Positions 8,470 through 16,548 of a stretch of DNA of 64,000 bases are shown here, in pieces. How positions within the stretch are numbered: the first letter of the stretch is position 1; every line of letters starts with the position of its first letter. The stretch covers positions 744,001-808,000 of the forward strand of contig JAUHQI010000004.1 of NCBI GenBank assembly GCA_030408505.1, in the 5' to 3' direction. A program made the translations under genes and the position numbers. The notes under the pieces were generated by a model. That model did not search any database. It saw only the letters and a list, made by a program, of their open reading frames with translations, and had not been told where the DNA came from. The DNA is from Candidatus Sacchlamyda saccharinae (GTDB taxonomy: Bacteria; Chlamydiota; Chlamydiia; Chlamydiales; Rhabdochlamydiaceae).

Positions 8470-9246
8470 TCATGGAAAAAGCTCGAGCACAGGCTCGGGC
8501 TTTTTCTCATGCTTCTTTTCCCGTTTGGGCTTTAATGAAAGGAGCTGTTCTAGTTGGAGTATTTCTTGCTCGAGATAGTGGTTTTCTTCTAAGATCTTCT
8601 CTACCATTTCCATTAAATGTTCTTCCTCTGGCTTTTCAAATGGGTCTTCCTTTTTGATGGAAAGGAGCTGCCCCTCAATTTGAAACAATCTCCGACGTGT
8701 CTGCTCGAGTATGAGTGATTTTTCCTCAAACTGCTCACGCAGTTGCCTATGTTGACTAGGCAAGTCTTTGGGTAGGGTTTTGCCAATCTCTTGTTGGAAA
8801 TATTGAATAGCTTGTGCCTCACGAAGCTGATCTAAGGCGTCTTCTAAAGAAATTTGGAAGGACTGTGTGTGATTCTTCTGGGCTTTAGTTTGTTCTTCAT
8901 TGATGGAGAAATTCTTTTGCAACTCAGAAAGGATTTTTTCTGTAGCAGAGATAGTCTCTTCAAGCCTTTCTACTTTCTCGCGATAGAGGGTGCGTGCCTC
9001 TTCAAATGAGACCTGCAAACTTTTGGATTTTTCTTGCAATTGATCAATCTTCAGTAAAAGGCTATTTTCACGGGAAAGAAGTTCTCTAAAAGTGAGATAG
9101 AGGATAAAGCATGCTACAAGGCTTGTGAGAACAAGTCCTGTGATCCATACGGGTTTAGCAAGAAGCGGACCTGCATGCCAAAGCAAAAGATAAAAGCTCA
9201 GAAGAAGAGATGTTGAGCCAGAGAAGAGCCAATACTTATTCTTCAT
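8470..9246 (-). CDS. Coiled-coil protein with bilobed N-terminal hydrophobic domain (Inc-like)
   Basis: The 258-residue protein has two hydrophobic segments close together at residues about 7-25 and 33-53, separated by a short turn (HAGPLLAKPVW). A long, charged, coiled-coil tail follows (about residues 60-240, rich in E, Q, L and K). No enzyme motif is visible. A closely paired hydrophobic hairpin with a cytoplasmic tail is the layout of chlamydial inclusion-membrane (Inc) proteins. In C. trachomatis the Inc protein CT850 lies next to map, as I recall, and this gene also lies near map. An Inc role is an inference; a plain inner-membrane structural protein is the alternative. Its start overlaps the end of the M20 peptidase gene by 11 bases. 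Confidence 0.7.
   Translation of the reverse strand: MKNKYWLFSGSTSLLLSFYLLLWHAGPLLAKPVWITGLVLTSLVACFILYLTFRELLSRENSLLLKIDQLQEKSKSLQVSFEEARTLYREKVERLEETISATEKILSELQKNFSINEEQTKAQKNHTQSFQISLEDALDQLREAQAIQYFQQEIGKTLPKDLPSQHRQLREQFEEKSLILEQTRRRLFQIEGQLLSIKKEDPFEKPEEEHLMEMVEKILEENHYLEQEILQLEQLLSLKPKREKKHEKKPEPVLELFP
8476..8505 (+). terminator. Intrinsic terminator after the DUF3096-like gene
   Basis: AAAAAGCTCGAGC (8476-8488), a 4-base loop, and GCTCGGGCTTTTT (8493-8505) form a stem with one G-T pair, ending in five T. The opposite-strand gene ends at 8470, so the same bases encode its last residues (PEPVLELFP). The A-run opposite the T-run means it could also act on the minus strand. Confidence 0.75.
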
Positions 9247-10600
9247 TAAAGAGTCCTAAAATTCTGCCCATTGTCAAAAATCCTAGCTCAAATCGATCCA
9301 GTCCAAAGTGCTCGTTTGGAGCGTGAATATTGTCTGTATCGAGGCCAAATCCCATGACTAGCCCTTCTGCGCCTGTAGCAGTAATGAGCTCGGCAGTTAT
9401 GGGGATCGATCCTCCAAATAAAATCGATTTACATGGTTTTCCCATAACTTCTTCATACGCCACTTTCGCCCGTTTGGCAATCAAAGATTCTGGATCGCAG
9501 CGAAAAGCACGCGAGCCATGATCGGACGTTAGAGTCACCTCAGCACCTTCTGGAAGGTGCTGTTTTATGTGGGTCTGGATGGCTTGGAATAGTTTATCTG
9601 GATCTTGATCAGGCACTAAGCGGCAAGAGATTTTAGCGCTGGCAACGGCTGGTAGTACTGTCTTGAATCCTGCTCCTGTATAGCCACCGGTTATCCCATT
9701 GATCTCCAATGTTGGTCGAGTAGACACAGACTCTCCTAGTGGATACCCTGGATCGGGACAAAATCCTTTGAGACCAAAATCTTTTTGTAGTTGGTCTTCA
9801 TCACAGCTAAAATCCAACCGCTTTTTCTCATCAGCAGTAAGTTCTTTCACATCGTCGTAAAAGTTTGGAACAGCAACCCTCCCCTCTTCGTCATAACACT
9901 TGGCAAGAGCGTGAGTGAGAGCTCGGATCGGGTTATAGGCAATCCCACCCATCCCCCCTGAGTGGAGATCGGTCTCTGCCATACGGACCTGAAGCTCCAT
10001 AGTTAGAATTCCCCGAAGACCCAAAGTGATCGCCGGCTCGCCAGGAGCAGGAATTCCTGAATCCACTACGAGTAGGTAATCACTTTTAAGTTCTTCATTG
10101 CCCAGCACTTCCAAAGTTCCATTACTCCCCGATTCTTCCTCTCCTTCAATGAAGAGTTTGATGTTGAAGTTCAATGTCTCTACCTGCTCGAGAAATGCTT
10201 TTAAAGCCGTTATTGTGTAGAAACACTGCCCTTTATTATCTTGCGCGCCTCTTGCGTATATTTCACCGTTGCGTATTATTGGCTCAAACGGATCCGACTC
10301 CCAAAGCTCAATTGGATCTACAGGTTGAACATCGTAGTGCTGATAAATAAGAAGGGTGGGTTTATCTTTGCCAGCTTTTGTATGCGTGGCAAAAACAACG
10401 GGGTGCCCCGATGTTTGTAGGCAAGTTGCTTGCATACCGATCCCATTTAAATACTCGGTAAGCCAGGTAGCACAATCTTTTGTGCTTTTGTCGTATGCTT
10501 GATCGGTTGAAATGGATTTAAACTGGAGGAAGCGAAAAAAGTCTTTCAGGGCATCGTCTGAATACGTTGAGTACCATTTCTTTAAAGAAGTCAGATCCAT
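9236..10600 (-). CDS. M20-family metallopeptidase (dipeptidase-like)
   Basis: A zinc-dependent cytoplasmic peptidase or carboxypeptidase of 454 residues. Metal-binding landmarks are in order: YQHYDVQPVD (first His and Asp), YARGAQDNKGQ (bridging Asp), EGEEESGS (catalytic Glu pair) and DSGIPAPG. A lid domain with LHSGGMGG follows, and the late histidine is in APNEHF. The pattern is closest to the CNDP/PepV-like branch that cleaves dipeptides. Exact substrates cannot be read from sequence. It overlaps the start of the coiled-coil gene downstream, so the two are likely co-transcribed. Confidence 0.9.
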   Translation of the reverse strand: MDLTSLKKWYSTYSDDALKDFFRFLQFKSISTDQAYDKSTKDCATWLTEYLNGIGMQATCLQTSGHPVVFATHTKAGKDKPTLLIYQHYDVQPVDPIELWESDPFEPIIRNGEIYARGAQDNKGQCFYTITALKAFLEQVETLNFNIKLFIEGEEESGSNGTLEVLGNEELKSDYLLVVDSGIPAPGEPAITLGLRGILTMELQVRMAETDLHSGGMGGIAYNPIRALTHALAKCYDEEGRVAVPNFYDDVKELTADEKKRLDFSCDEDQLQKDFGLKGFCPDPGYPLGESVSTRPTLEINGITGGYTGAGFKTVLPAVASAKISCRLVPDQDPDKLFQAIQTHIKQHLPEGAEVTLTSDHGSRAFRCDPESLIAKRAKVAYEEVMGKPCKSILFGGSIPITAELITATGAEGLVMGFGLDTDNIHAPNEHFGLDRFELGFLTMGRILGLFNEE

Positions 10601-10623
10601 ACCCTAAAGTATAGTAGAAAAAC

Positions 10624-10821
10624 TCAATTTCCGATAGAGGATACGTTGGATGTTGCTGGGGGTTTATTTAAAAACGACTGCGCGTTCTCAAGTAGGTAAG
10701 CTGCGAGGATCTCATCCCCTTCGCATGTCATCTCTACATGCATCTTCCCGTCTTCTGCGGGTTCACCACAACTGATCATGATTTTACAAGCATTCTTTTT
10801 TGGAGTTCTGCGCATCTTCAT
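10624..10821 (-). CDS. Small hypothetical protein
   Basis: A 65-residue protein beginning MKMRRTPKKNACK, with a short acidic middle part and two cysteines. It is not one I recognise. It lies 23 bases upstream of the M20 peptidase on the same strand, so it may be the first gene of that operon. Possible starts are at 10821 or the second methionine at 10815. The coding call rests on the open frame, the position and the lack of any better frame; it could be spurious. Confidence 0.45.
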   Translation of the reverse strand: MKMRRTPKKNACKIMISCGEPAEDGKMHVEMTCEGDEILAAYLLENAQSFLNKPPATSNVSSIGN

Positions 10822-10926
10822 TCACGTCCGTTGTGGGTTCATTTACTTGATAAATCTCATATGCTGAATTTATATGCAAATAAAAACAAAACTTGTTATT
10901 CTCTAGAGCTTAGCAAGGAGTCAAAA

Positions 10927-11823
10927 ATGCAGTTTTTTAAAAGAATATTTTTATTTTTAATCATTAATATTCTAGTCCTTACCATGGTCACCATCGTGCT
11001 GAGTATTTTCCACGTTGAGCCCTATATTTCGCAATATGGAATTCAGTACAAAGACCTTTTGATCTTCTGTTTGGTATGGGGAATGGGCGGTGCATTGATT
11101 TCACTTGCTCTCTCTCGTGTGATGGCAAAATGGATGATGGGCGTAAAAGTCATTGATCCAAAGACAACGGATGCAAGACTTAGCAAATTACTCAGTACTG
11201 TGCACAACTTAAGCCAAAAAGCTAGGCTTCCTGAAATGCCCGAAGTAGGTGTATATAAATCTGCAGAAGTCAACGCCTTTGCAACTGGCCCCACAAAAAG
11301 CCGATCCCTTGTTGCTGTTTCTTCAGGGCTTTTGGAGCAAATGGATAAAGATGAAGTAGAGGGTGTTCTTGCCCATGAAGTGACCCACATTTCCAATGGC
11401 GACATGGTTACCATGACACTCCTGCAGGGGGTTGTGAATGCCTTTGTGATGTTCCTTTCTAGAGTTTTGGCCGCCATACTCTCGGGCTTTAGTAAAGGAG
11501 ACAAAAAGGGTTCTTATGGATCCTTCATGCTTTTCACCATCATTTTCCAAATGGTCTTCATGGTTCTAGGCTCGCTTGTGGTGTTCTGGTACTCTAGAAA
11601 ACGGGAATATGCAGCAGATAAAGGAGGAGCGCATCTTGCAGGGAAAGAAAAAATGATCGCTGCTCTAGAAAAGCTAAAAGTCTTCGTAAAGCGGCGGGTG
11701 CCTACGGCTCAAAAAGAAGCTCTTCAGACCTTTAAAATATCGACCCCATCTAAGTCGGGCTGGGCGCTTCTTTTTTCATCACATCCACCTCTTGATGAAC
11801 GCATAAAGGCCTTAAGAAAATGA
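10927..11823 (+). CDS. htpX: HtpX, membrane zinc metalloprotease
   Basis: Protease of the inner membrane, involved in removing damaged membrane proteins. The 298-residue protein starts MQFFKRIFLFLI with two membrane segments (residues about 7-28 and 43-63). The zinc motif HEVTH lies at residues 150-154, followed by ISNGDM. Two more hydrophobic segments follow, and the third zinc ligand is in REYAADKGGA. The end SSHPPLDERIKAL is typical of HtpX. I chose the ATG at 10927, with AAGGAG 7 bases upstream, over a longer frame. Its stop overlaps the next gene (ATGA). Confidence 0.96.
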   Translation: MQFFKRIFLFLIINILVLTMVTIVLSIFHVEPYISQYGIQYKDLLIFCLVWGMGGALISLALSRVMAKWMMGVKVIDPKTTDARLSKLLSTVHNLSQKARLPEMPEVGVYKSAEVNAFATGPTKSRSLVAVSSGLLEQMDKDEVEGVLAHEVTHISNGDMVTMTLLQGVVNAFVMFLSRVLAAILSGFSKGDKKGSYGSFMLFTIIFQMVFMVLGSLVVFWYSRKREYAADKGGAHLAGKEKMIAALEKLKVFVKRRVPTAQKEALQTFKISTPSKSGWALLFSSHPPLDERIKALRK

Positions 11824-13637
11824 GAGCTATACTCTTCTCCCTTTGTATTTTTTGCCATGCCTTAAACGGCGCGTATGTGCATAGACACACAGCTGCAGCA
11901 CAACGAGGTGGGATGACTTTTACAGGCAACACACTGGGGCTAAGTAAACAGCGTAACGAAAATAGAGCCGGAACGAGCGATGCAATCGGCGCGTATACCA
12001 CAGTGGACACTAGCCTTCAAGTGAGCAACTTCCCGCCAGGCACCACACTCGATTACACTAAAAATAGCTCTTCTGCCAGTCTTGGGATTCCACCTGACAG
12101 TACAATCCTCTACGCCGAACTGGTTTGGTTTGGGAGCTACGGTTACTTCAGAAATGGAGAGGGCGAAGACCCAGATATTGTTCTCATTCCCGCCAATGGC
12201 CCCGTCAAAATGACAACGCCTCTTGGAGAGACCCACCAAATCATCTCGGATCCTGCTACAAGACAGAATGTTCAAAATGGCAACCCGGCCATCACTTATT
12301 CAGCAGGAAACTATACACGCAGCCAAAATGTGACAGAGCTTGTCCAACAAGCAGGAGGAGGCACATACACAGTTGGCCATATCCCTTCTACCATCTCCCC
12401 TCTGGATAATGCGCACAATGCAGCTGGCTGGGCTCTAGCTGTTATCTATAAAAATCCAAATGAAGAGATCCAGAACATGTCTCTTTTTGTGGGCTGCGAG
12501 CAAGCCTCTACACCCGAAGATCCAGCAGAAGTTTCAGGGTTTATCACCCCAATCGAAGGGGAGCTATCTGGGAGGCTTCTCGTCTGTGCTATTGAAGGCG
12601 ATGCGAACAAGGTAGGAGATCATATGGCCTTCGGTCCCACTCCAAACACTATGACCTATCTTAGCGGTCCAAATAATGGGATCAACGACTTTTTCGCATC
12701 ACAAATCAATGGAAACGATGGTTTCATTGACACTAGCGGCACCTTTGGACACCGGAACCACGTCCCCCCTATACGAATCAGCGCGGGAAGGCAAGGGATC
12801 GACATCACTAATGTCGATTGCTCGAGCACCCTTGTTCATGGACAAACCACCGCTTATGCTCACGGGATCACCAATGTGGGTGGAGAGGATTTTACCATCA
12901 ACGCTCTCGGCATCCAAATCCTTGTGGAGGCGCCCCTCATCAATCCCCTCAAAAAAGTCAATGGGGCTAACTCTACAAGTGCTGAAGTAGGCAGCACCGT
13001 CACTTTTTCCGCCACCCTCACCAATACAGGCTCTGTCAAAGCTTACGACGTAATGCTCAAGGACGACCTCGAAAAAGCCCTCATACCTATGCCAGGAAGC
13101 TGTAAAGTCAATGGGATTGAGATAGCAAATCCCAACTATTCTCGAGGAGTCCCCATTGGAGATCTTGATATATCAGAATCAGCAGAAGTTTGCTTTGACG
13201 TACTCATTTCAAAGCCTCCTCAAACCGGCAATACCTACGATAACATTTTAAGCGTTGACTATACCTTCAAGACCGAGCCCTTCTCTCTTCGAAACACCAT
13301 ACAAGACTTTCAATACCAAAGTTTTTCTAATATTGTAACGGTTGTCCTCCCTCAACCCTATGCTCCGACATCTTTTACAGGCCATCTAAAAAAGTGTAAA
13401 TTCCTAAACAAAAATGAATATTCTTTTACCTCCAGCTGGTCTCCACCACAAGAAGCTGGTGTTTTATTCTATAGAATCTATGATCAAGATAAAGTAATTG
13501 GAGAGGTTGATGCAAATGCTCCTCTCACCTTTGGAGCTTGTTTAAAGTCAAAGAAACAAGGAAAACGAATCAAGATTGCAGCTGTTTATGAGAATTTCGC
13601 CGAAAGTGTCCACGTTTCGATCCAAATTGTGGATTAA
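11820..13637 (+). CDS. Large secreted surface protein with DUF11 and Fn3-like domains, Firmicute-like
   Basis: The 605-residue protein has a signal peptide (about residues 1-19). A large N-terminal domain follows, with GGMTFTGNTLGLSK, TTVDTSLQVSNFPPGTTLDYT and LYAELVWFGSYGY. This set of motifs is what I know from Bacillus/Clostridium surface proteins with DUF11 repeats. One DUF11 domain lies at residues about 375-480 (VGSTVTFSATLTNTGSVKAYDV). The C-terminal part (about 515-605) looks like a fibronectin type III fold (SFTSSWSPPQEAGVLFYRIYD). It may be surface-exposed. Its start overlaps htpX, but it is functionally unrelated. Chlamydial OmcB also has DUF11-type repeats, but this architecture differs. 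Confidence 0.85.
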   Translation: MRAILFSLCIFCHALNGAYVHRHTAAAQRGGMTFTGNTLGLSKQRNENRAGTSDAIGAYTTVDTSLQVSNFPPGTTLDYTKNSSSASLGIPPDSTILYAELVWFGSYGYFRNGEGEDPDIVLIPANGPVKMTTPLGETHQIISDPATRQNVQNGNPAITYSAGNYTRSQNVTELVQQAGGGTYTVGHIPSTISPLDNAHNAAGWALAVIYKNPNEEIQNMSLFVGCEQASTPEDPAEVSGFITPIEGELSGRLLVCAIEGDANKVGDHMAFGPTPNTMTYLSGPNNGINDFFASQINGNDGFIDTSGTFGHRNHVPPIRISAGRQGIDITNVDCSSTLVHGQTTAYAHGITNVGGEDFTINALGIQILVEAPLINPLKKVNGANSTSAEVGSTVTFSATLTNTGSVKAYDVMLKDDLEKALIPMPGSCKVNGIEIANPNYSRGVPIGDLDISESAEVCFDVLISKPPQTGNTYDNILSVDYTFKTEPFSLRNTIQDFQYQSFSNIVTVVLPQPYAPTSFTGHLKKCKFLNKNEYSFTSSWSPPQEAGVLFYRIYDQDKVIGEVDANAPLTFGACLKSKKQGKRIKIAAVYENFAESVHVSIQIVD

Positions 13638-14193
13638 ACTCCTCCTTCTTTGCGCAACACCCTGCTTTGCAGGATGTATCGATACTGCAGAAGTGCGCGC
13701 TTGCGCCTTCTTCCCCACCTCCAACCGATTCAAAGACAATTTCGGTTGTGTGGGTGCCAACTATCAGCTAGAGATTGGTAAAACGTTTGGATGCTGCTGT
13801 GAAAATCAGATCTGGCTCGGCGTTGATTGGTATCCCAAAAGTGGGCACCTTAGCTCGTGCGGCTCCTCTTGCATCGACATTCTTAATGCGAGCCTGGGCT
13901 ATAAAAGATTTTGGTGTTGCGGCTGTTTTACGCCCTATCTGGGGATTGGCCCGTCTTTCGGTTACGTCTGGTTAGAAAATAAACGGAGATGCTGCTCTGA
14001 TTGCCACCCATGGAAAAGTAAAGACCAAGCTTTTGCCGTTGGGGGCGTGGCCAGAGCCGGGGCGCAATTGAATTTCTGCGGCCCCTTTTTTGCTGATCTC
14101 TTTGTCGACTACATCGTAGAGGTAGCCCTCTTCCATCGAACAGCCTACATAGGCGGACTCAAAACAGGCCTAGGCCTAGGGATAAATTTTTAG
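13588..14193 (+). CDS. Cysteine-rich outer-membrane protein
   Basis: About 201 residues from the ATG at 13588, which lies inside the end of the DUF11 gene; a TTG at 13576 is also possible. A hydrophobic signal segment (LWIKLLLLCATPCFAG) comes first. A sequence with many aromatic residues and about 20 cysteines follows, several in CC or CxxC pairs (GCCCENQ, WCCGCF, RCCSDC). The glycine- and aromatic-rich alternation and the final LGLGINF suggest a small beta-barrel. The cysteines would suit disulfide cross-linking in a chlamydial outer membrane. The specific function is unknown. Its 3' end overlaps the convergent kinase gene by 4 bases. Confidence 0.75.
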   Translation: MRISPKVSTFRSKLWIKLLLLCATPCFAGCIDTAEVRACAFFPTSNRFKDNFGCVGANYQLEIGKTFGCCCENQIWLGVDWYPKSGHLSSCGSSCIDILNASLGYKRFWCCGCFTPYLGIGPSFGYVWLENKRRCCSDCHPWKSKDQAFAVGGVARAGAQLNFCGPFFADLFVDYIVEVALFHRTAYIGGLKTGLGLGINF

Positions 14194-15521
14194 ACACTTG
14201 CCAATTGGGCAGGCGACTTCTCGAGATCGATGAGTTTACTCGCCTCAATGGCATAGATCTCTGCAGGCTCAATACGGTCGCAGAGCTCTTTTAGGCTTAT
14301 CCCCTCGACAACGATAAAGTCCACATCCGAAAGAGCTGAAAGGAGCGAAATAAACTCTCGATCTGGCTCTTTTCCTCTTAAGTAGACGACAAGTTTATTC
14401 TCAGGATCTTTAGCCGCGAGCTTTCGCAGCGACTTGAAAACGGCATTCGACATCCCGTGCGTGCTTTCTAAGCTTAAAACACTACAACGCTTGCCTTTGA
14501 GCGATTGTTGCAGTGCAAAGACGTGTTCCCCATCAAAAATCTTGTTCTCTACATCAAATTCCATGAGGCGCTCTGCCATGTCTGAAAGATTGATGCGAGC
14601 GCATCCGATTCTCTCAATGACCATCCCGGCAGCGATATTGGCAAGCTGCGCAGCATAGTTGATATCGAGACCATTAGCGAGGGCTACGCTGAGCATTGAG
14701 AGGACTGTGTCCCCTGCTCCTGTTACGTCTTTCACCTCTTTTGAACGGACAGGAAAATCAAAGCGGTTACCGTTGCGATTGAAAAGAGAGATCCCTTCGG
14801 AGGAACGGGTAATCATGAGTTGCTGAACTCCACAAGTCTTCAAAATAGTTGCAGAAACTTCATCAAGTGGGACATCGTGTGATAGTCTAGCTGCGGCGTA
14901 AGCCTCTGCCATATTGGGCTTGAGGATCGTGGCTCCTCGGTATTTTGTAAAGTCGTTGCCCTTCGGATCTACGATCACGGGCACGTGGCGAGCCTTGGCC
15001 ATTTCAATCACTACACCTAAAAGCGCGTGCGAAAGGAAACCTTTACCGTAGTCTGAGATGGCCACAATCTCACAGTCATCCATTAGATCGGGCAATTTCT
15101 GGATCACTTCATGCTCCAAATCTTCGGGTAGGGGGCTGATTTTTTCAAAGTCAACGCGAAGAACTTGTTGGGAGTCTGCGATGAAGCGATTTTTCACTGG
15201 GGTCTTGTATCTCTTTTGTGCAACAAGACCACGCACATCGATCCCTTCGTTTTCGAGTGAGCTACGGATCTCTTCGCCAGCATAATCGCGCCCTACGCGT
15301 CCAACAACAGAGACTTTTGCACCCAGAGAGGCGAGATTGAAAACAACGTTTCCAGCTCCCCCTGGCCTACTCTCTTCACTGTGAACATGGAGTACAGATA
15401 CAGGGGCTTCAGGAGAGATACGTTGAATTTTGCCGTTTGTGTAGGCGTCGAGCATAAAATCGCCAATGACGAGAACTTTTACTGGGCCTAGACGGCTCAG
15501 CATTCCAATGAGTTTTACCAT
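14190..15521 (-). CDS. hldE: HldE-like heptose-7-phosphate kinase with degenerate nucleotidyltransferase domain
   Basis: The N-terminal 320 residues form a ribokinase-fold sugar kinase of the RfaE1 type. Marks are VLVIGDFMLDAYTNG, RISPEAPVSVL and RPGGAGNVVFNLASLG, with the catalytic motif DVTGAGDTVLS near residue 265. It should phosphorylate D-glycero-D-manno-heptose 7-phosphate at C1. The last 120 residues align by pattern to the RfaE2 cytidylyltransferase-fold domain: STHGMSNAVFKSLRKLA, and LLSALSDVDFIVVEGISLKEL. They lack the catalytic HxGH motif, so adenylyl transfer is probably lost from this chain. It overlaps hldD by 7 bases, in one operon. Confidence 0.88.
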   Translation of the reverse strand: MVKLIGMLSRLGPVKVLVIGDFMLDAYTNGKIQRISPEAPVSVLHVHSEESRPGGAGNVVFNLASLGAKVSVVGRVGRDYAGEEIRSSLENEGIDVRGLVAQKRYKTPVKNRFIADSQQVLRVDFEKISPLPEDLEHEVIQKLPDLMDDCEIVAISDYGKGFLSHALLGVVIEMAKARHVPVIVDPKGNDFTKYRGATILKPNMAEAYAAARLSHDVPLDEVSATILKTCGVQQLMITRSSEGISLFNRNGNRFDFPVRSKEVKDVTGAGDTVLSMLSVALANGLDINYAAQLANIAAGMVIERIGCARINLSDMAERLMEFDVENKIFDGEHVFALQQSLKGKRCSVLSLESTHGMSNAVFKSLRKLAAKDPENKLVVYLRGKEPDREFISLLSALSDVDFIVVEGISLKELCDRIEPAEIYAIEASKLIDLEKSPAQLASV

Positions 15522-16492
15522 CGCTGATCCTTTAAGAGGTAACCCTGAACATAATCTCGTACAGCTTCTTTGATATCGTAGGTTTGGTTTTTGCCATGGT
15601 TTTCCAAGAACTTACCCATGTCAGCACATGTGTAATTCTGGTATTGCTTAGCAAGGCCATCTGGCATATCAATATATTGGATATTGGTCTCCTTTCCTAC
15701 TGCCTCAAAGAGGGCCGACGCTAGATCATTCCAGGTCGTTGGGCTTCCTCTTCCAATATTAAAAATCCCGCTAATATTATTGAACAAAAAATCGCAGGTG
15801 AGTTTTGCAGCATCTTTGACATAGATAAAATCTCTACACTGTTGACCGTCACCAAAAGTGTCCGGATCAGATGATTTAAAAAGGTGGACCACTCCCTCGT
15901 CGCGAACTTTGGGAAGCATCTTATAAACCATAGAGGCCATCGACCCCTTATGATTTTCATTGGGTCCAAACACATTGAAGTATTTCAAACCCACGATCTG
16001 ATCCAAAACGCCTTGATTTTTTGCCCATAAATCGAAGTAGTGCTTAGAAAAGCCATATAAATTTAATGGACGCAACTCGTCAAGAAGATCAATATCATCT
16101 GAAAAGCCTAGGCTCCCGTCCCCATAAGTGGCTGCTGAAGAGGCATAGATAAAGCGGATGTCGTTTTCAAGAGCAATGGTGCAGAGAACTTGCGTATATT
16201 GGAAGTTGTTTTCCATCAGGAAGTCTCCATCTTTCTCTAGGGTATCGGAACAAGCCCCTAGATGGATGATTCCTCCCACTAGATCTGCATGATCTTCTAG
16301 CCAGGTGAAGAGCTGATGTTTTGAAATGAAGTCGTAGAATTTTTTCCCAAGAAGATTTTTCCACTTCTCGGTCCTTTCGATATCATCGACAAGAAGAAGA
16401 CGATGATAGCCCAAATCATTCAGATGACGCGCTACTGCTGAACCAATAAAGCCCGCGGCGCCTGTGACAACGATGATACGATCTTTTTGCAT
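15515..16492 (-). CDS. hldD: ADP-L-glycero-D-manno-heptose 6-epimerase
   Basis: Short-chain dehydrogenase-type epimerase that converts ADP-D-glycero- to ADP-L-glycero-heptose for the LPS inner core. The 325-residue protein has the NADP-binding TGAAGFIGSAVARHLN at its start. The catalytic YGFSKHYFD follows near residue 177, and DPDTFGDGQQCRDFIYV lies near residue 215. The start codon follows a GGAGAAG ribosome-binding site that sits inside a perfect palindrome (16494-16521). It pairs with the hldE-like gene downstream, which supports a heptose role. Chlamydiaceae LPS lacks heptose, so this is an accessory trait relative to them. Confidence 0.93.
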   Translation of the reverse strand: MQKDRIIVVTGAAGFIGSAVARHLNDLGYHRLLLVDDIERTEKWKNLLGKKFYDFISKHQLFTWLEDHADLVGGIIHLGACSDTLEKDGDFLMENNFQYTQVLCTIALENDIRFIYASSAATYGDGSLGFSDDIDLLDELRPLNLYGFSKHYFDLWAKNQGVLDQIVGLKYFNVFGPNENHKGSMASMVYKMLPKVRDEGVVHLFKSSDPDTFGDGQQCRDFIYVKDAAKLTCDFLFNNISGIFNIGRGSPTTWNDLASALFEAVGKETNIQYIDMPDGLAKQYQNYTCADMGKFLENHGKNQTYDIKEAVRDYVQGYLLKDQRW

Positions 16493-16493
16493 A

Positions 16494-16521
16494 ATTCACT
16501 TCTCCTAGTGGAGAAGTGAAT
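16494..16521 (-). promoter_or_regulatory. Perfect 12-bp palindrome that covers the hldD ribosome-binding site
   Basis: ATTCACTTCTCC (16494-16505) and GGAGAAGTGAAT (16510-16521) are exact reverse complements with a 4-base loop. On the minus strand the second arm contains the GGAG that should bind the ribosome, 9 bases before the hldD ATG. It lies between rplI and hldD. No T-run follows, so it reads less like an intrinsic terminator and more like a translation-controlling hairpin or a protein-binding operator. Confidence 0.6.
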
Positions 16522-16548
16522 ATAACGAATCAGATGAATTTCTACCAC

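Noticed and set aside
10738-10926. N-terminal extension of HtpX
   Set aside because: The extended frame does not match HtpX, overlaps the small minus-strand gene, and the ATG at 10927 has an AAGGAG upstream.
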